64,000 nt of DNA from Bolinopsis microptera (Eukaryota > Ctenophora > Tentaculata > Lobata > Bolinopsidae), in NCBI RefSeq assembly GCF_026151205.1, contig NC_087082.1:9680901-9744900 (forward strand), in the 5' to 3' direction. Every line of letters starts with the position of its first letter. Positions within the stretch are counted from its first letter, which is position 1. Both the position numbers and the translations under genes were made by a program. Of the stretch, positions 48,776 through 59,700 are shown piece by piece. The notes under the pieces are model-generated. The model saw only the letters and a list, made by a program, of their open reading frames with translations, ran no database searches and was not told the origin of the DNA.

Positions 48776-51700
48776 TCACTTCCCGATATTGGGTAAGTAC
48801 ACATCATGGTGAGGACTGTACTTGTTTAGCGCTATAACGGGTTCAGAGCGACGTGAGAGTCTGGACGGGGGACGATCTCCCTCAATCCGGGGCAGGTCGC
48901 AACTATAGGATCTGTTCATATCCGCTGTGTAGCCCGTTTTTCTGCTCCTATCTAAGGCTTTGTTCATTTTTAGGGATTCATTCGAGCCTGAAGGGGGTTG
49001 TTTTTGGTGAGCGTACAGATTAATTGGATTTAACCCATATTCTTTCAGTTTCCACGGTACTTTTAAAAGTACGGTTCATAAACAGGCTGCAGGCAACAGA
49101 TGGGTAATATGCCTGCTTTAGATGGGTAATATGCCTGCTTTAGATGGGTAATATGCCTGCTGTAGATGGGTAATATGCCTGCTTTAGATGGGTAATATGC
49201 CTGCTTTAGATGGGTAATATGCCTGCTTTAGATGGGTAATATGCCTGCTTTAGATGGGTAATATGCCAAATTAATTCCAAATATCACAGAGTGAGAAGCT
49301 GAAGCTGGAGACAGCTTGCTCGCTAATAATAGCTGTAGTGCGCCGTAAACGTAAAAGCCCAAATTATCATGAAAAATTCATAATTATATTCTAAAAGCAG
49401 GGTTATTTTCCCACCTGGAGAAGTATTAGCAGCTCGCTGGTAACTATTGTGCCACCTAGAGATATTCTGCTGTAGTAAGTTGTCAGCTTTACTGTTCTTC
49501 CGCTCCTTCATTGACTCCCTTTTTATTATACCTGGTTTTTTGTGTGTTAAACTTTCTGGTGTTTTTCATTTTCAAGGTTCTAAGTCTAACCAATAACCAT
49601 GACAGACATTGTTAAAACTTTAAAAGCAGCATCAGTTTTTAGTGGCAATGGTAGCTTGATGGAACGGATAAAATATTTATTGATTGGTGCCAGCAATTTA
49701 AATGAAATTGTCGATGATTGACGTTGATAGTTGGTACTTATTTCACATCAAGGTGATAAAAGCGGTGCTGCCAAGTAACGTGTTTCCAAGTAACGTGTTG
49801 CCAAGTAACGTGTTGCCAAGTAACGTGTTGCCAAGTAACGTGTTGCCAAGTAACGTGTTGCCAAGTAACGTGTTGCCAAGTAACGTGTTGCCAAGTAACG
49901 TGTTGCCAAGTAACGTGTTGCCAAGTAACGTGTTGCCAAGTAACGTGTTGCCAAGTAACGTGTTGCCAAGTAACGTGGTTATTGCGCTGTTTTTAGCAGT
50001 TTTGAGTTCTAATTCATAGTTGCGAGTACCACAATTTTCAGTGACTAACTATTAAATAATCAAGCATTGTCCAGTTACAAAGTTTTCTAGTTACAACAGT
50101 TGTCCTGGTTGCAATATTGCATTTTAAATACTGAAATTTCAAAGCTGCAGGCTTATAAAGTCATAATTGCATTGTCTATGAATATGCACTTAGGAATATA
50201 ACCTGAATTTTTCTACGTGAACTATCATGGTCTCAGGTCTGATGGTCAAGCCTACAGATCTTAAAAAGGCATAATAACGTTCACATTACCCCAACTATTG
50301 CTCCGGGTAAAAAGGCATAATAACGTACACATTACCCCAACTATTGCTCCGGTCTGATGGTCAAGTCTACAGATCTTAAAAAGGCATGATAACGTTCACA
50401 TTACCCCAACTATTGCTCCGGTTAAAAAGGCATAATAACGTTCATATTACCCCAACTATTGCTCCGGTCTCGACCAGTAGGTTTGGTCTTGTCCAGGTCA
50501 GACAGTGCTCGGTTGGCTATTAAACGAAGGTCATTCATCATGTTGTCCGAGTACTTGGAGGACCCGGAGATCTTCCTGACAGGATCTTCTGGTGACTGTG
50601 AGCGGTAGCTGTACCTACTGTGATGGAAAGTGTGTTAACGGTAGCTCTACCTACTGTGCAGATGTGTGTTAATAAGATCCTGAGAAAGTGTTTAACAGGT
50701 GATACTCGTAAAATAATTTGACCGTCGACGAGTCCAACTCAGCGGGCGTCTTAATAGGTTATTAACCAAAATTTATTCGATTCCCGATGAATTCTAACGA
50801 ATTGGCAAGCTTGAATTGCGAAAGCACTTTTTAGTTAAAATCTTGTCAGATTATTGGCTAAGGGCCCACCAGCTCCAAATTAACGAAATCTGACCAAAAA
50901 CTCTGCTGAGAGTGATTTTTAGGATAGAAAGTAAAACCTTACGATCGATCTGTTTGAACTCTAGACTGACTGAATCATTTGAAGACCACTACAAGTTCAA
51001 AAAATAAAAACCATATTAACCTGAGGTTAGAACAGCTGTTAGTAAAGGTGTTAGCTTCACCATAAAGGTTGGTATGAGGCATCGAGGAGGGTGATTCTGA
51101 TAGAGTTATTCTTCTACTTGAATACGAGATATCGGTCTTTGCCTGATTGAGAAAGTATTGATTTTCTTATAGTTTTAATACTTTCAACACTACTATATAA
51201 CAAATGATTTGAGGCTCTAATGATGTAGTTTTATGAAGATTTCAAGCCTTACATTGTGTGTTTCCCTTCGTGTCCAAAAGCATTATATTTAATTTTCTTA
51301 TTCACGAAAGTTTACCAATCGAAGAATAACAGTGAGACGATGTAATTATTTTTGAACGTTTATTTTTAGGAACCTTTTGTCTCTCATTTTATTTTACATC
51401 AACTTCTTAGTATATTAGTATGAAATAAAGCATCTTACATGAACGCTGGTGGAGCGTCTTATCAAGTTTCTCTGCTCAGCATCCATGTTTCTGGACACTC
51501 TTCTTGCATCTTTAGATAGTATGTCCAGACTCTTTGCTAGTAACCGACCCTCTTTCTCTGAGGGAGGTAGTGTTATCACCAGACTCTTTGCTAGTAACCG
51601 ACCCTCTTTCTCTGAGGGTCGAGGGAGGTAGTGTTATCACCAGACTCTTTGCTAGTAACAGACCCTCTTTCTCTGAGGGAGGTAGTGTTATCACCAGACT

Positions 51701-54700
51701 CTTTGCTAGTAACCGACCCTCTTTCTCTGAGGGAGGTAGTGTTATCACCAGTCTCTTTGCTAGTAACCGACCCTCTTTCTCTGAGGGAGGAAGTGTTATC
51801 ACCAGACTCTTTGCTAGTAACCGACCCTCTTTCTCTGAGGGAGGTAGTGTTATCACCAGACTCTTTGCTAGTAACCGACCCTCTTTCTCTGAGGGAGGTA
51901 GTGTTATCACCAGACTCTTTGCTAGTAACCGACCCTCTTTCTCTGAGGGAGGTAGTGTTATCACCAGACTCTTTGCTAGTAACCGACCCTCTTTCTCTGA
52001 GGGAGGTAGTGTTATCACCAGACTCTTTGCTAGTAACCGACCCTCTTTCTCTGAGGGAGGAAGTGTTATCACCAGACTCTTTGCTAGTAACCGACCCACT
52101 TTCTCTGAGGGAGGTAGTGTTATCACCAGACTCTTTGCTAGTAACCGACCCTCTTTCTCTGAGGGAGATAGTGTTATCACCAGACTCTTTGCTAGTAACC
52201 GACCCTCTTTCTCTGAGGGAGGTAGTGTTATCACCAGACTCTTTGCTAGTAACCGACCCTCTTTCTCTGAGGGAGGTAGTGTTATCACCAGACTCTTTGC
52301 TAGTAACCGACCCTCTTTCTCTGAGGGAGGTAGTGTTATCACCAGACTCTTTGCTAGTAACCGACCCTCTTTCTCTGAGGGAGGTAGTGTTATCACCAGA
52401 CTCTTTGCTAGTAACCGACCCTCTTTCTCTGAGGGAGGTAGTGTTATCACCAGACTCTTTGCTAGTAACCGACCCTCTTTCTCTGAGGGAGGTAGTGTTA
52501 TCACCAGACTCTTTGCTAGTAACCGACCCTCTTTCTCTGAGGGAGGAAGTGTTATCACCAGACTCTTTGCTAGTAACCGACCCTCTTTCTCTGAGGGAGG
52601 TAGTGTTATCACCAGACTCTTTGCTAGTAACCGACCCTCTTTCTCTGAGGGAGGTAGTGTTATCACCAGACTCTTTGCTAGTAACCGACCCTCTTTCTCT
52701 GAGGGAGGTAGTGTTATCACCAGACTCTTTGCTAGTAACCGACCCTCTTTCTCTGAGGGAGAATTTGTAGTGTTATCACCTTTCTCTACAAATAGTGAGA
52801 TTAAGAACGTAATGTCAAATAGTATGGATTCCTCAAGTTTATATGGTTATTTCGAATAAATATTAGGAAGATGTTTATATAAGGATTAAGAATTCAGATA
52901 AATTGAAAATTGAAAAATATTCAATCTTTAGGTATTGATATTATTGCTTCAAGTCATGCTATCTATGGTTATTGGTAATACTATAATATATTTAAGAACT
53001 TTTCGTGCACTTCTGATATAATATGAACCAATCACATACTGGAAGCTTATGAATTTAATCAATCGATAAATACCTGCCTTTAAAACTAATAAATGGAAAT
53101 AATCGCTGTTAAACCAAGTAGTTTGGTTATTGGGTATACTAAGATATTTAACAGCTTGTCAAACATACAATCAATTGGATTATTATCTAACTTTTAAAAC
53201 AATCTCAAAATAGTAAAGAAACATCTTAAGAGACTGATAAGTGCCCAAAAAAACATAACAGTTCTCTGAAAAATAAAGTTAATTATGAGGTATATAAATT
53301 TCTCCACAAAACTCTGTTAGAGGCAGTAGCCCTAAGATCATAAAGATCATTGATATCACGTAATGGTAGGTTTCTTTTATTCAAATCATTTATAATAAAC
53401 TTTAAAAGAAGTTTATTATAAATCGCATACTGGAACTCTGGAAGCCCACGAATTTAATCAATCGGTAAATACAGGGTATTTATGAATTTAGCTTTCCACT
53501 ACCAGTACCAACAATATTTTACCAAATGTTTGATTTACCTGCTACTACTACTAAGTACTAATAAATGAAAATTATTGCCGTAAAACCAAAAGGTTTGGAG
53601 GTAGCTTACCGGAGTATTTGACGTCCTTGTCAACAACGTTGAGCGATCTTCTGTAGACATCTGTGTTGAAACCTTTATTTCTCTCAGCAAGCAACATGAC
53701 CTTCAACAAGAAAATTAAATAAGTAAATGCGATGAGGCAAATAATAAAATAATTGTAACGTATTTTATACTGTCAAATTAAACAACAAATTAAGAAATGT
53801 TTTTATTTCGTTTCTTCGATTGAATGATCATCCCAGTTAAAGTTGAAAATCATAACAGGATTTGACAAGAACTAATAAAATTTGCGCTAAAGCTAGTCAA
53901 GAAATTAAGAAATGACATGATCACAACTTCTTGAAATACCTCCCGATTTAAAACAATGGCCGCCTCACGTGTTTGACCCCTTAACAATCAGGTGACTCAG
54001 ATTTTGCCGATTTCTGCCATCCTTCCTGCTTCTTCTTAACGTCACCAGTGTCCAGTTGCAAATTAGGTAGGCACTGTTACTTAAATAAATTACAGAACTT
54101 TTATATAGATAAGATATTGCGCTTAAAATAATTTATCTTTGAGTATAAGGCACCTCGTGGCAAGCGCCACTAAACCAATTTATAAAGCTAACGGTGGGCT
54201 AAAAATCTAAATGGGTGTGGCTATAGAGCTATAGGGTTCATTGCATGGTGGAAATTCTCAGGTAATCTCATAAGCAAGGGGCTAGTTCTAATATCTTTAT
54301 CGTTTGCTGCCCAGCATAACGCGAAAATTTCTGAGAAACAGCTCTCCAACAAAATCACTTCGATTGATTAGATAAATTGTCGAATACTCCATACGGGCAG
54401 ATATTGCCGTGATCTCGGGTTCTAACGGGTACCCAAAATAACTGGGAAAGTAATCGACTTTCTCCCCGCAGAAGTCCGGCTGAGCCGTGGTTTATTGATG
54501 TTTTTCTGACAATATCTTGAGGGTTTATTCACCTTTTCTAACCGCTCTTTCTCAGCCTCTCTCCTCATATCAGCCATGAGATTCTTATGAAACACCTTCA
54601 CTGTGTTATCCATAAACCACTGAGTGTGCTTGGTGTCTAGCCACTCAAACTCATTCACAAATCTCCCCATGGTTATCACTTTCTTAACCAGTTGCTTGGG

Positions 54701-55231
54701 TTGCCTCGAGCACGCCTCCACTTGGATCCTCCTGATCCCCTCCATGATCTGACTAGCAGTATCAAGATTGGACTCCAGACTGCTCTCACTGCTGCACCTC
54801 CGCAGGTTGCCATGGTCCCTTGTGGGTGGCAGGAAAGCGCTGGGCTCCTCTCCGTACAGCATCGGTGCAGGTTCCTTAGCTTTAGCTCGGCTCACGTGAC
54901 CAATCACAACAGGCTTGTACCCCTCAACAATGGACGGTACGTCAGGATCCCAAAAACAAGGGTACTTGTACTTGTCGAAGTTGTCTCTCCTGCATATTGC
55001 TGCTGACTTCTCAATGGCCAGTAGCTCTTTAGTCATTTTCAGTCTATCCAGCTTGTAGACACGAACCATATATTCGCTCTGCTTACCGATGCTTAGTTTC
55101 TCTTTCCGGAGAATCTGGTCTGATCGTTTGTTCGCTGCTAACGCCAGCTCTTTTGAGCAGAAAGAATAAAGTTTTCCTTTTAATTGTCTGTCGGATGATT
55201 TCAGTTGACTCGCACCCAGCGGTTCGGCCAT
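48776..55231 (-). CDS. six-exon gene, ~460-aa basic protein, unknown family
   Basis: Exons in transcript order: 55231-54533, 53700-53610, 51557-51439, 50595-50451, 49531-49415 and 48987-48776 (TGA). All introns are GT-AG and phases match at every join (0, 1, 0, 1, 1). The start sits in gcagcATGG. Exon 1 (233 residues) is rich in Lys/Arg and Glu, with a Ser-rich patch RRCSSESSLESNLD near residue 145 and a charged helical end (MADMRREAEKERLEK). Later exons are also charged (SLDILSKDARRVSRNMD; NLLQQNISRWHNSYQRAAN), and the protein ends HHDVYLPNIGK. There is no signal peptide or membrane segment, so a cytoplasmic or cytoskeletal helical protein is likely. Exon 3 could instead begin at 51536 (7 residues shorter), and exon 4 has an unspliced alternative ending at a stop at 50422. 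If exon 1 is not spliced it reads to a stop at 54422. Three of the five introns carry minisatellites. Confidence 0.72.
49099..49266. repeat. 22-bp minisatellite (intron 5 of the six-exon gene)
   Basis: About eight copies of atgggtaatatgcctgcttta/g, almost perfect, inside the last intron (48988-49414). Confidence 0.93.
49770..49977. repeat. 15-bp minisatellite (intron 4 of the six-exon gene)
   Basis: About 13 nearly perfect copies of ccaagtaacgtgttg. As 15 is a multiple of 3, both strands stay open (PSNVL and ATRYL repeats). It lies between exons 4 and 5, so these frames are not taken as coding. Confidence 0.93.
50255..50470. repeat. four copies of a block containing the exon-4 splice donor
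   Basis: The block aaaggcataataacgttcac/attaccccaactattgctcc is present four times (near 50263, 50310, 50379 and 50426), two of them with an extra gatggtcaag(c/t)ctacagat spacer. On the gene strand each reads ...agcaatagttggg|gtaat, i.e. the end of exon 4 plus its GT donor. The copy at 50451 is the one joined to the exon. Confidence 0.85.
51540..52761. repeat. 54-bp minisatellite carrying an exon-3 splice acceptor
   Basis: About 22.5 copies of a 54-bp unit with very few changes. On the gene strand each unit contains ctacctccctcag|agaaag and ttactag|caaagagtctgg, both matching the 3' splice site and start of exon 3, which directly abuts the array at 51536-51557. The unit length is a multiple of 3, so long frames (repeat ITLPPSEKEGRLLAKSLV on the minus strand) run through it. 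A 7-bp insertion in the second unit from the exon (near 51619-51625) breaks the frame between the array and exon 3. Confidence 0.95.
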
Positions 55232-56798
55232 GCTGCTAAAACGGTGCTTTCAAACTTCTGTACTGTTTCTTTCCTGGTGAAGTGGACTGTTTTAAGATAA
55301 AAGTCGGACGAGAGAAAATTATCAACTTTTAAAACGAAATCACGAGGCAAACAAACAATGGCCTGCTTTACTAATTACTTTCAAGCACTACACAGATACC
55401 TGCACCAGAATATCAAAATATCAGGTACAAGCTTGTTTCGGTGGTTAAATACAATAGCCAGGGCTACAGCTCATACCCTCATTGTATATACAATGATGCT
55501 GAGTATATGCTGAGTATATGCTGAGTAGTTTCTTGGATTTGTTCTGGTGGAAACTAGGAGAAACATGACAAGTTTGACGCACCTTCTTTTGTAATGTGAA
55601 ACAAAGCTTTTTCGCAATGTCCACTTCACAGCTTTAAAGGTAATACGACTATGAGTTGTTGCCTTGTTTTCTCATTATAAAAGAAACTGCATAAAACATA
55701 TTTAGCTCCCAGTTCAGAATAAAAATAATCAAAGAACTCCTAAAACAGCAATGAAAACGAGGTAGCAAAACATCGCATTTAATTCAATCATTCACTTTTA
55801 GCAGCTTAACCGCAACAGAAAATTATGAAACGCTCCTCCCCAAGAAGCATGGGCTTATCTCCCTTATTATCGCACCTCATACAGGTCATGTTTAGGTGCC
55901 CACGTTTCCATGGCAACATTAATTCACGCCTCCTTCCAGGGTCATATAAACGTTTTCCTGTGGCTCTGGTGAAATTTTCGCTGTCTGGAAAGGAACATGG
56001 CGATTGACTCGTTCACGGCCAAGTCACCCTAACACTAATTATATCATTAATATGTGATTATTCGACTAGAAGTACGTTTCTCTCGCTCACTCAGCGAAAT
56101 TCCCGAACCGTAAGATTTCAAGACGATAACAAGAGTAAAAATTGTTTGGTGAACTTATCTACAAGTTTATAATTATATTCAGAACAATACATATGCATCC
56201 AACTAATTAACTTTGTACACAGCGATCTATAACAATCGTATAAATTAAAAGACGGTCTCAATCAAACAGCAAAATTTTCGTTACTCAACAAAATAGGTTG
56301 CCGACTTAAAGCCACTTATTTTGCCACTTTTGCAATTTTTGCCACTTTCTTAACCTTAGCAAGATGTCATGTAATTGGTATTAAGATACTTGTTACACAC
56401 CTAAACTATAAAACGGAATTGAAAATAATCTAGGGTCACAAAAATTTTAAAAATCATCATAATCCTGATGCAGCAGTAAACATTATTGTTCTTTCTCCAA
56501 CAAAATCATCTCTGAATAAAATAATATGGAAGTTTCTAAATCAAAAAGCACTAAACTGTATCCGCTCACACGGTCGTCAATTCAAAATATGTGGATTGAC
56601 CAGCTCATAAATTCAATCAACCTTAAAAATGCTCTGTCTCCCTCTGATCTACCGATGAGGGTCGCTCTGCAACTCTTTAAAATACTAATGTGCCTCTAGG
56701 AGCCCCCCTGTGTCTCTAGGAGCCCTTGATGTCTTCCCCAAAGGTTCAGAGAATGACTCATTTCTAACATTCTTGGTTCCTGGAATGTTTTTCTCGGC
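55232..56798. other. intergenic between two minus-strand genes
   Basis: This 1.57 kb is the 5' flank of the six-exon gene and the 3' flank of the YHYH gene. It includes a doubled gctgagtatat near 55500-55525 and a doubled gtctctaggagccc near 56693-56724. The small frame at 55825-56007 has no support. No clear promoter element could be identified. Confidence 0.5.
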
Positions 56799-59700
56799 TC
56801 AATGGTGGGGCAGCGTGCCAAGTATTGATAGAATAATTACTCCGCTGAACTTCCACCAACCTCCTGTAGGATAAATAATTAAGTGATATCCAGGTCATAA
56901 TTAGAATAATTATCTCCACCAAAAAACACAGCTTGAATTAAGTTATTATTAAATCTGATAATTTGATGGCACGCGACTGGATTCAGCAAAAATATTTTCA
57001 GTTGTGATGAAAGTTAATTATGGAAGTGAAGTGATATCAGTCAGTCATTTGAGTAATCCTGTTTTAAATTTATGATGACGTTTGTAACAAAATGATGATT
57101 CAAAAAAGCGTCATCTCAGATTTTAGAGAAAGCCTTACAAAACCAATCGCTAAAATGATTTAATTTTTATTGGACTTGTTATACTTTACGTCAGAAAGTG
57201 TGTTGATGACGTAAGAAATTCTCAGAATTAAGAAATTGAGAAGTTCATGGCTCTAGTAAGATCTTACCAAGATTGAGTGATGAGTTGGGTACCATAACTC
57301 GATCCCTCGATAATATTTCAATCTTTTTTCTTTGACATTTAGGGTTGATGTTGTCTTTTGAGACCTGAAATTGTTTAATTTATTTATTTAGCCGTAACAT
57401 CTTAGCACTGATGAGGTATACAGATTTAGATATTTGTGGAATAAAAAAAATAAAACTAACGTCTCTATTGACGAAACACGTTTCCTGACAGGATTCGCCA
57501 GATTCGCTATCAGTGTTACTGTTAGCCTTTGGGCAGCAGGGTAATGTTAACATAGTAGCTTCTTTGTAGACCCAGCTGGGCCGATTCTGCCATAGCCTGG
57601 AAATAATTAACTTTCAATCGTTGATAAGTTAATATATCAGAAGATGCTGTATTTAATTTTCGTGAATATTTTCTCATAATAACTTATTAGACAACTTTGC
57701 TAATAATATTAAAGGGGGTGTAAATGTGAGATACCATATTAAGATAATCTCTACTATTAACGAATATCTTCAATGAGAGGAAGCCTCTATCAACCACTCA
57801 CGTCTCGTTTACTTGGCAGATTACGGTATTTTGTGGGTTACTAAAGTTGCACACCCTTTCTACTCGGCTGATGTTGTAATCTCCCCACTTGGTGTCCGTG
57901 TACCTTTCCTCCAGCATCTGAAATATTTGATCACATCTTTGATAGTAAGAATATAGCAGGGAACAGGACTAGTTCGTACAGTAAACATATGATGTATGAG
58001 AGTAAGAATATAGCAGGGAACAGGACTAGTTCGTACAGTAAACATATGATGTATGATTTACCAATTACCGTTTGGGGAAAGGAAACAGTAAACCGGGGGT
58101 TTAATACTGTAATAATAGTACTATCAAGATTGTGGCTACAAAGTGTTGAGGAAAGATATTCATAGAGTAATTATACGAGCCAACAGTGAACCTCCTCAAG
58201 CTTGGATCTTGTTGAAAATAAAAGGAAAAATTAAAGTACCTCGGGTGTCAAACAGTCCCTGCCTGGAATAGGATCAAAGCTGATTTCCTCTTCTTCTTCA
58301 TCTTCCATGACTGGTGGCACAGTAGTTGGTTCTTCTTCTTCACAAATAGGCTTGGGCGCTGTGTTATAAGATGTTATATAGCGTCTTGTATCCGTGTATT
58401 TTAGCAACTGAGTAAAGCCGGCTTTGGTGCTGTGTTTTAAGAAGTTAAAGATGTGGATTCTGGTGGGGAGGTATATTTGTGTAATTGCAGTCCTATCCCA
58501 TTTATGCTAAGGATTGATCACGTGTTTGATCACGGATCAACTTTAACTAAAATCCACATCTATATCAATTTTAAGGTAAACTAATATGCCCCACCAGAGT
58601 CCACATCTTATATATCAACTTTAAGGTAAACTAATATGCCCCACCAGAGTCCACATCTGTATCAACTTTAAGGTAAACCAATATGCCCCAGCAGAGTCCA
58701 CATCTATATCAACTTTAAGGTAAACTAATATGCCCCACCTCCCCACCAGAATCCACATTTATAGCAGCTTGTATCCTAATCTTGGCACCCTTAAAGTAAG
58801 ATATTAGTCCAAACTTGGACAATTTGGACATCTGAACAGTACAGCATTGTAGGTACATTGTACATTGTACAATGTACATTGTATAATTGTTATGAGTTAT
58901 GACGATTATAAAAGAACGATAGAACATATTTGTATGCCTTTGGCACTTGGCAGTTATCGTCGCAAATTTTCGAATTGCGATTGAACTGCAAAACAATTAA
59001 AAGCCTACCTTTGAAGTGTGAGTCTGTATAAGGACAATTGCAGACAAAGCTATCAATATTCAGAACGTGAGCTAGGTTCTTGTGTATCTGAAAAAGAAAC
59101 CCTCTCCAGTTCTCGACGAAATAATTTCAACAAAATAATTTTAACGAAGTTATTTCAATTGATAAAGTAAGTTTTATGATTGCTCAATCACCGCATTTGA
59201 ATTATACAATGTACAATGTACAATGTCCAATATACAATATAAAATGTACATCTCTTTTGACCTTACCTGGCCCTTGAGGCAGTACATAAAGTTGGGTTGG
59301 TCCATGACAATATGGTATTTATACATTCCATAGTTGTCCAGCCTTCCCCCACACTCGTCCAGATTTCGGCTGGTCAACAAGACACCTTGTTCGTCATACG
59401 GACCGTAGATGGGGTATCCTGTGTTGTGACGAGGGTTACAATTGATTTTCGTATGACAGAGCAACTAAGAGTAGGGGGCGGGGCCGGGGGGGCGGGGCCG
59501 GGGGCCGGGGGCGGGGTGGGGGTGTATATACTATTTCTAATACCCCCTAGATAATATTAGGGGGGGACTGTTTCCCTATCCCACAGTTCCTACACCCATT
59601 CCAGAGGCATTACATTAGCTACTAGCTTTTCTTATGAATAATTCACCAAACTATGCACGCATAGGGCTGCAAATAAGCTCCACTTTGTATAGTTAACAGT

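Noticed and set aside
49702..50019. PSNVL-repeat protein
   Set aside because: 15-bp minisatellite inside an intron of a minus-strand gene.
51512..52859. Three long reading frames (about 380-440 codons) across the 54-bp array, on both strands
   Set aside because: All are products of a repeat unit that is a multiple of 3 with no stop in several frames. The array sits in an intron of a well-supported gene, and a 7-bp insertion separates its minus frame from exon 3.
54422..54532. Exon 1 of the six-exon gene read as a complete single-exon gene of 269 residues
   Set aside because: The last 36 residues lie beyond a usable donor (aaag|gtgaat at 54533/54532), and five downstream exons join in phase from there. 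It remains a possible unspliced variant.
57781..57801. TGA at the end of YHYH exon 9 as the gene's stop
   Set aside because: It overlaps a strong GTGAGT donor. Three further exons follow in phase with cysteines and a hydrophobic C-terminus, so the longer model is preferred.
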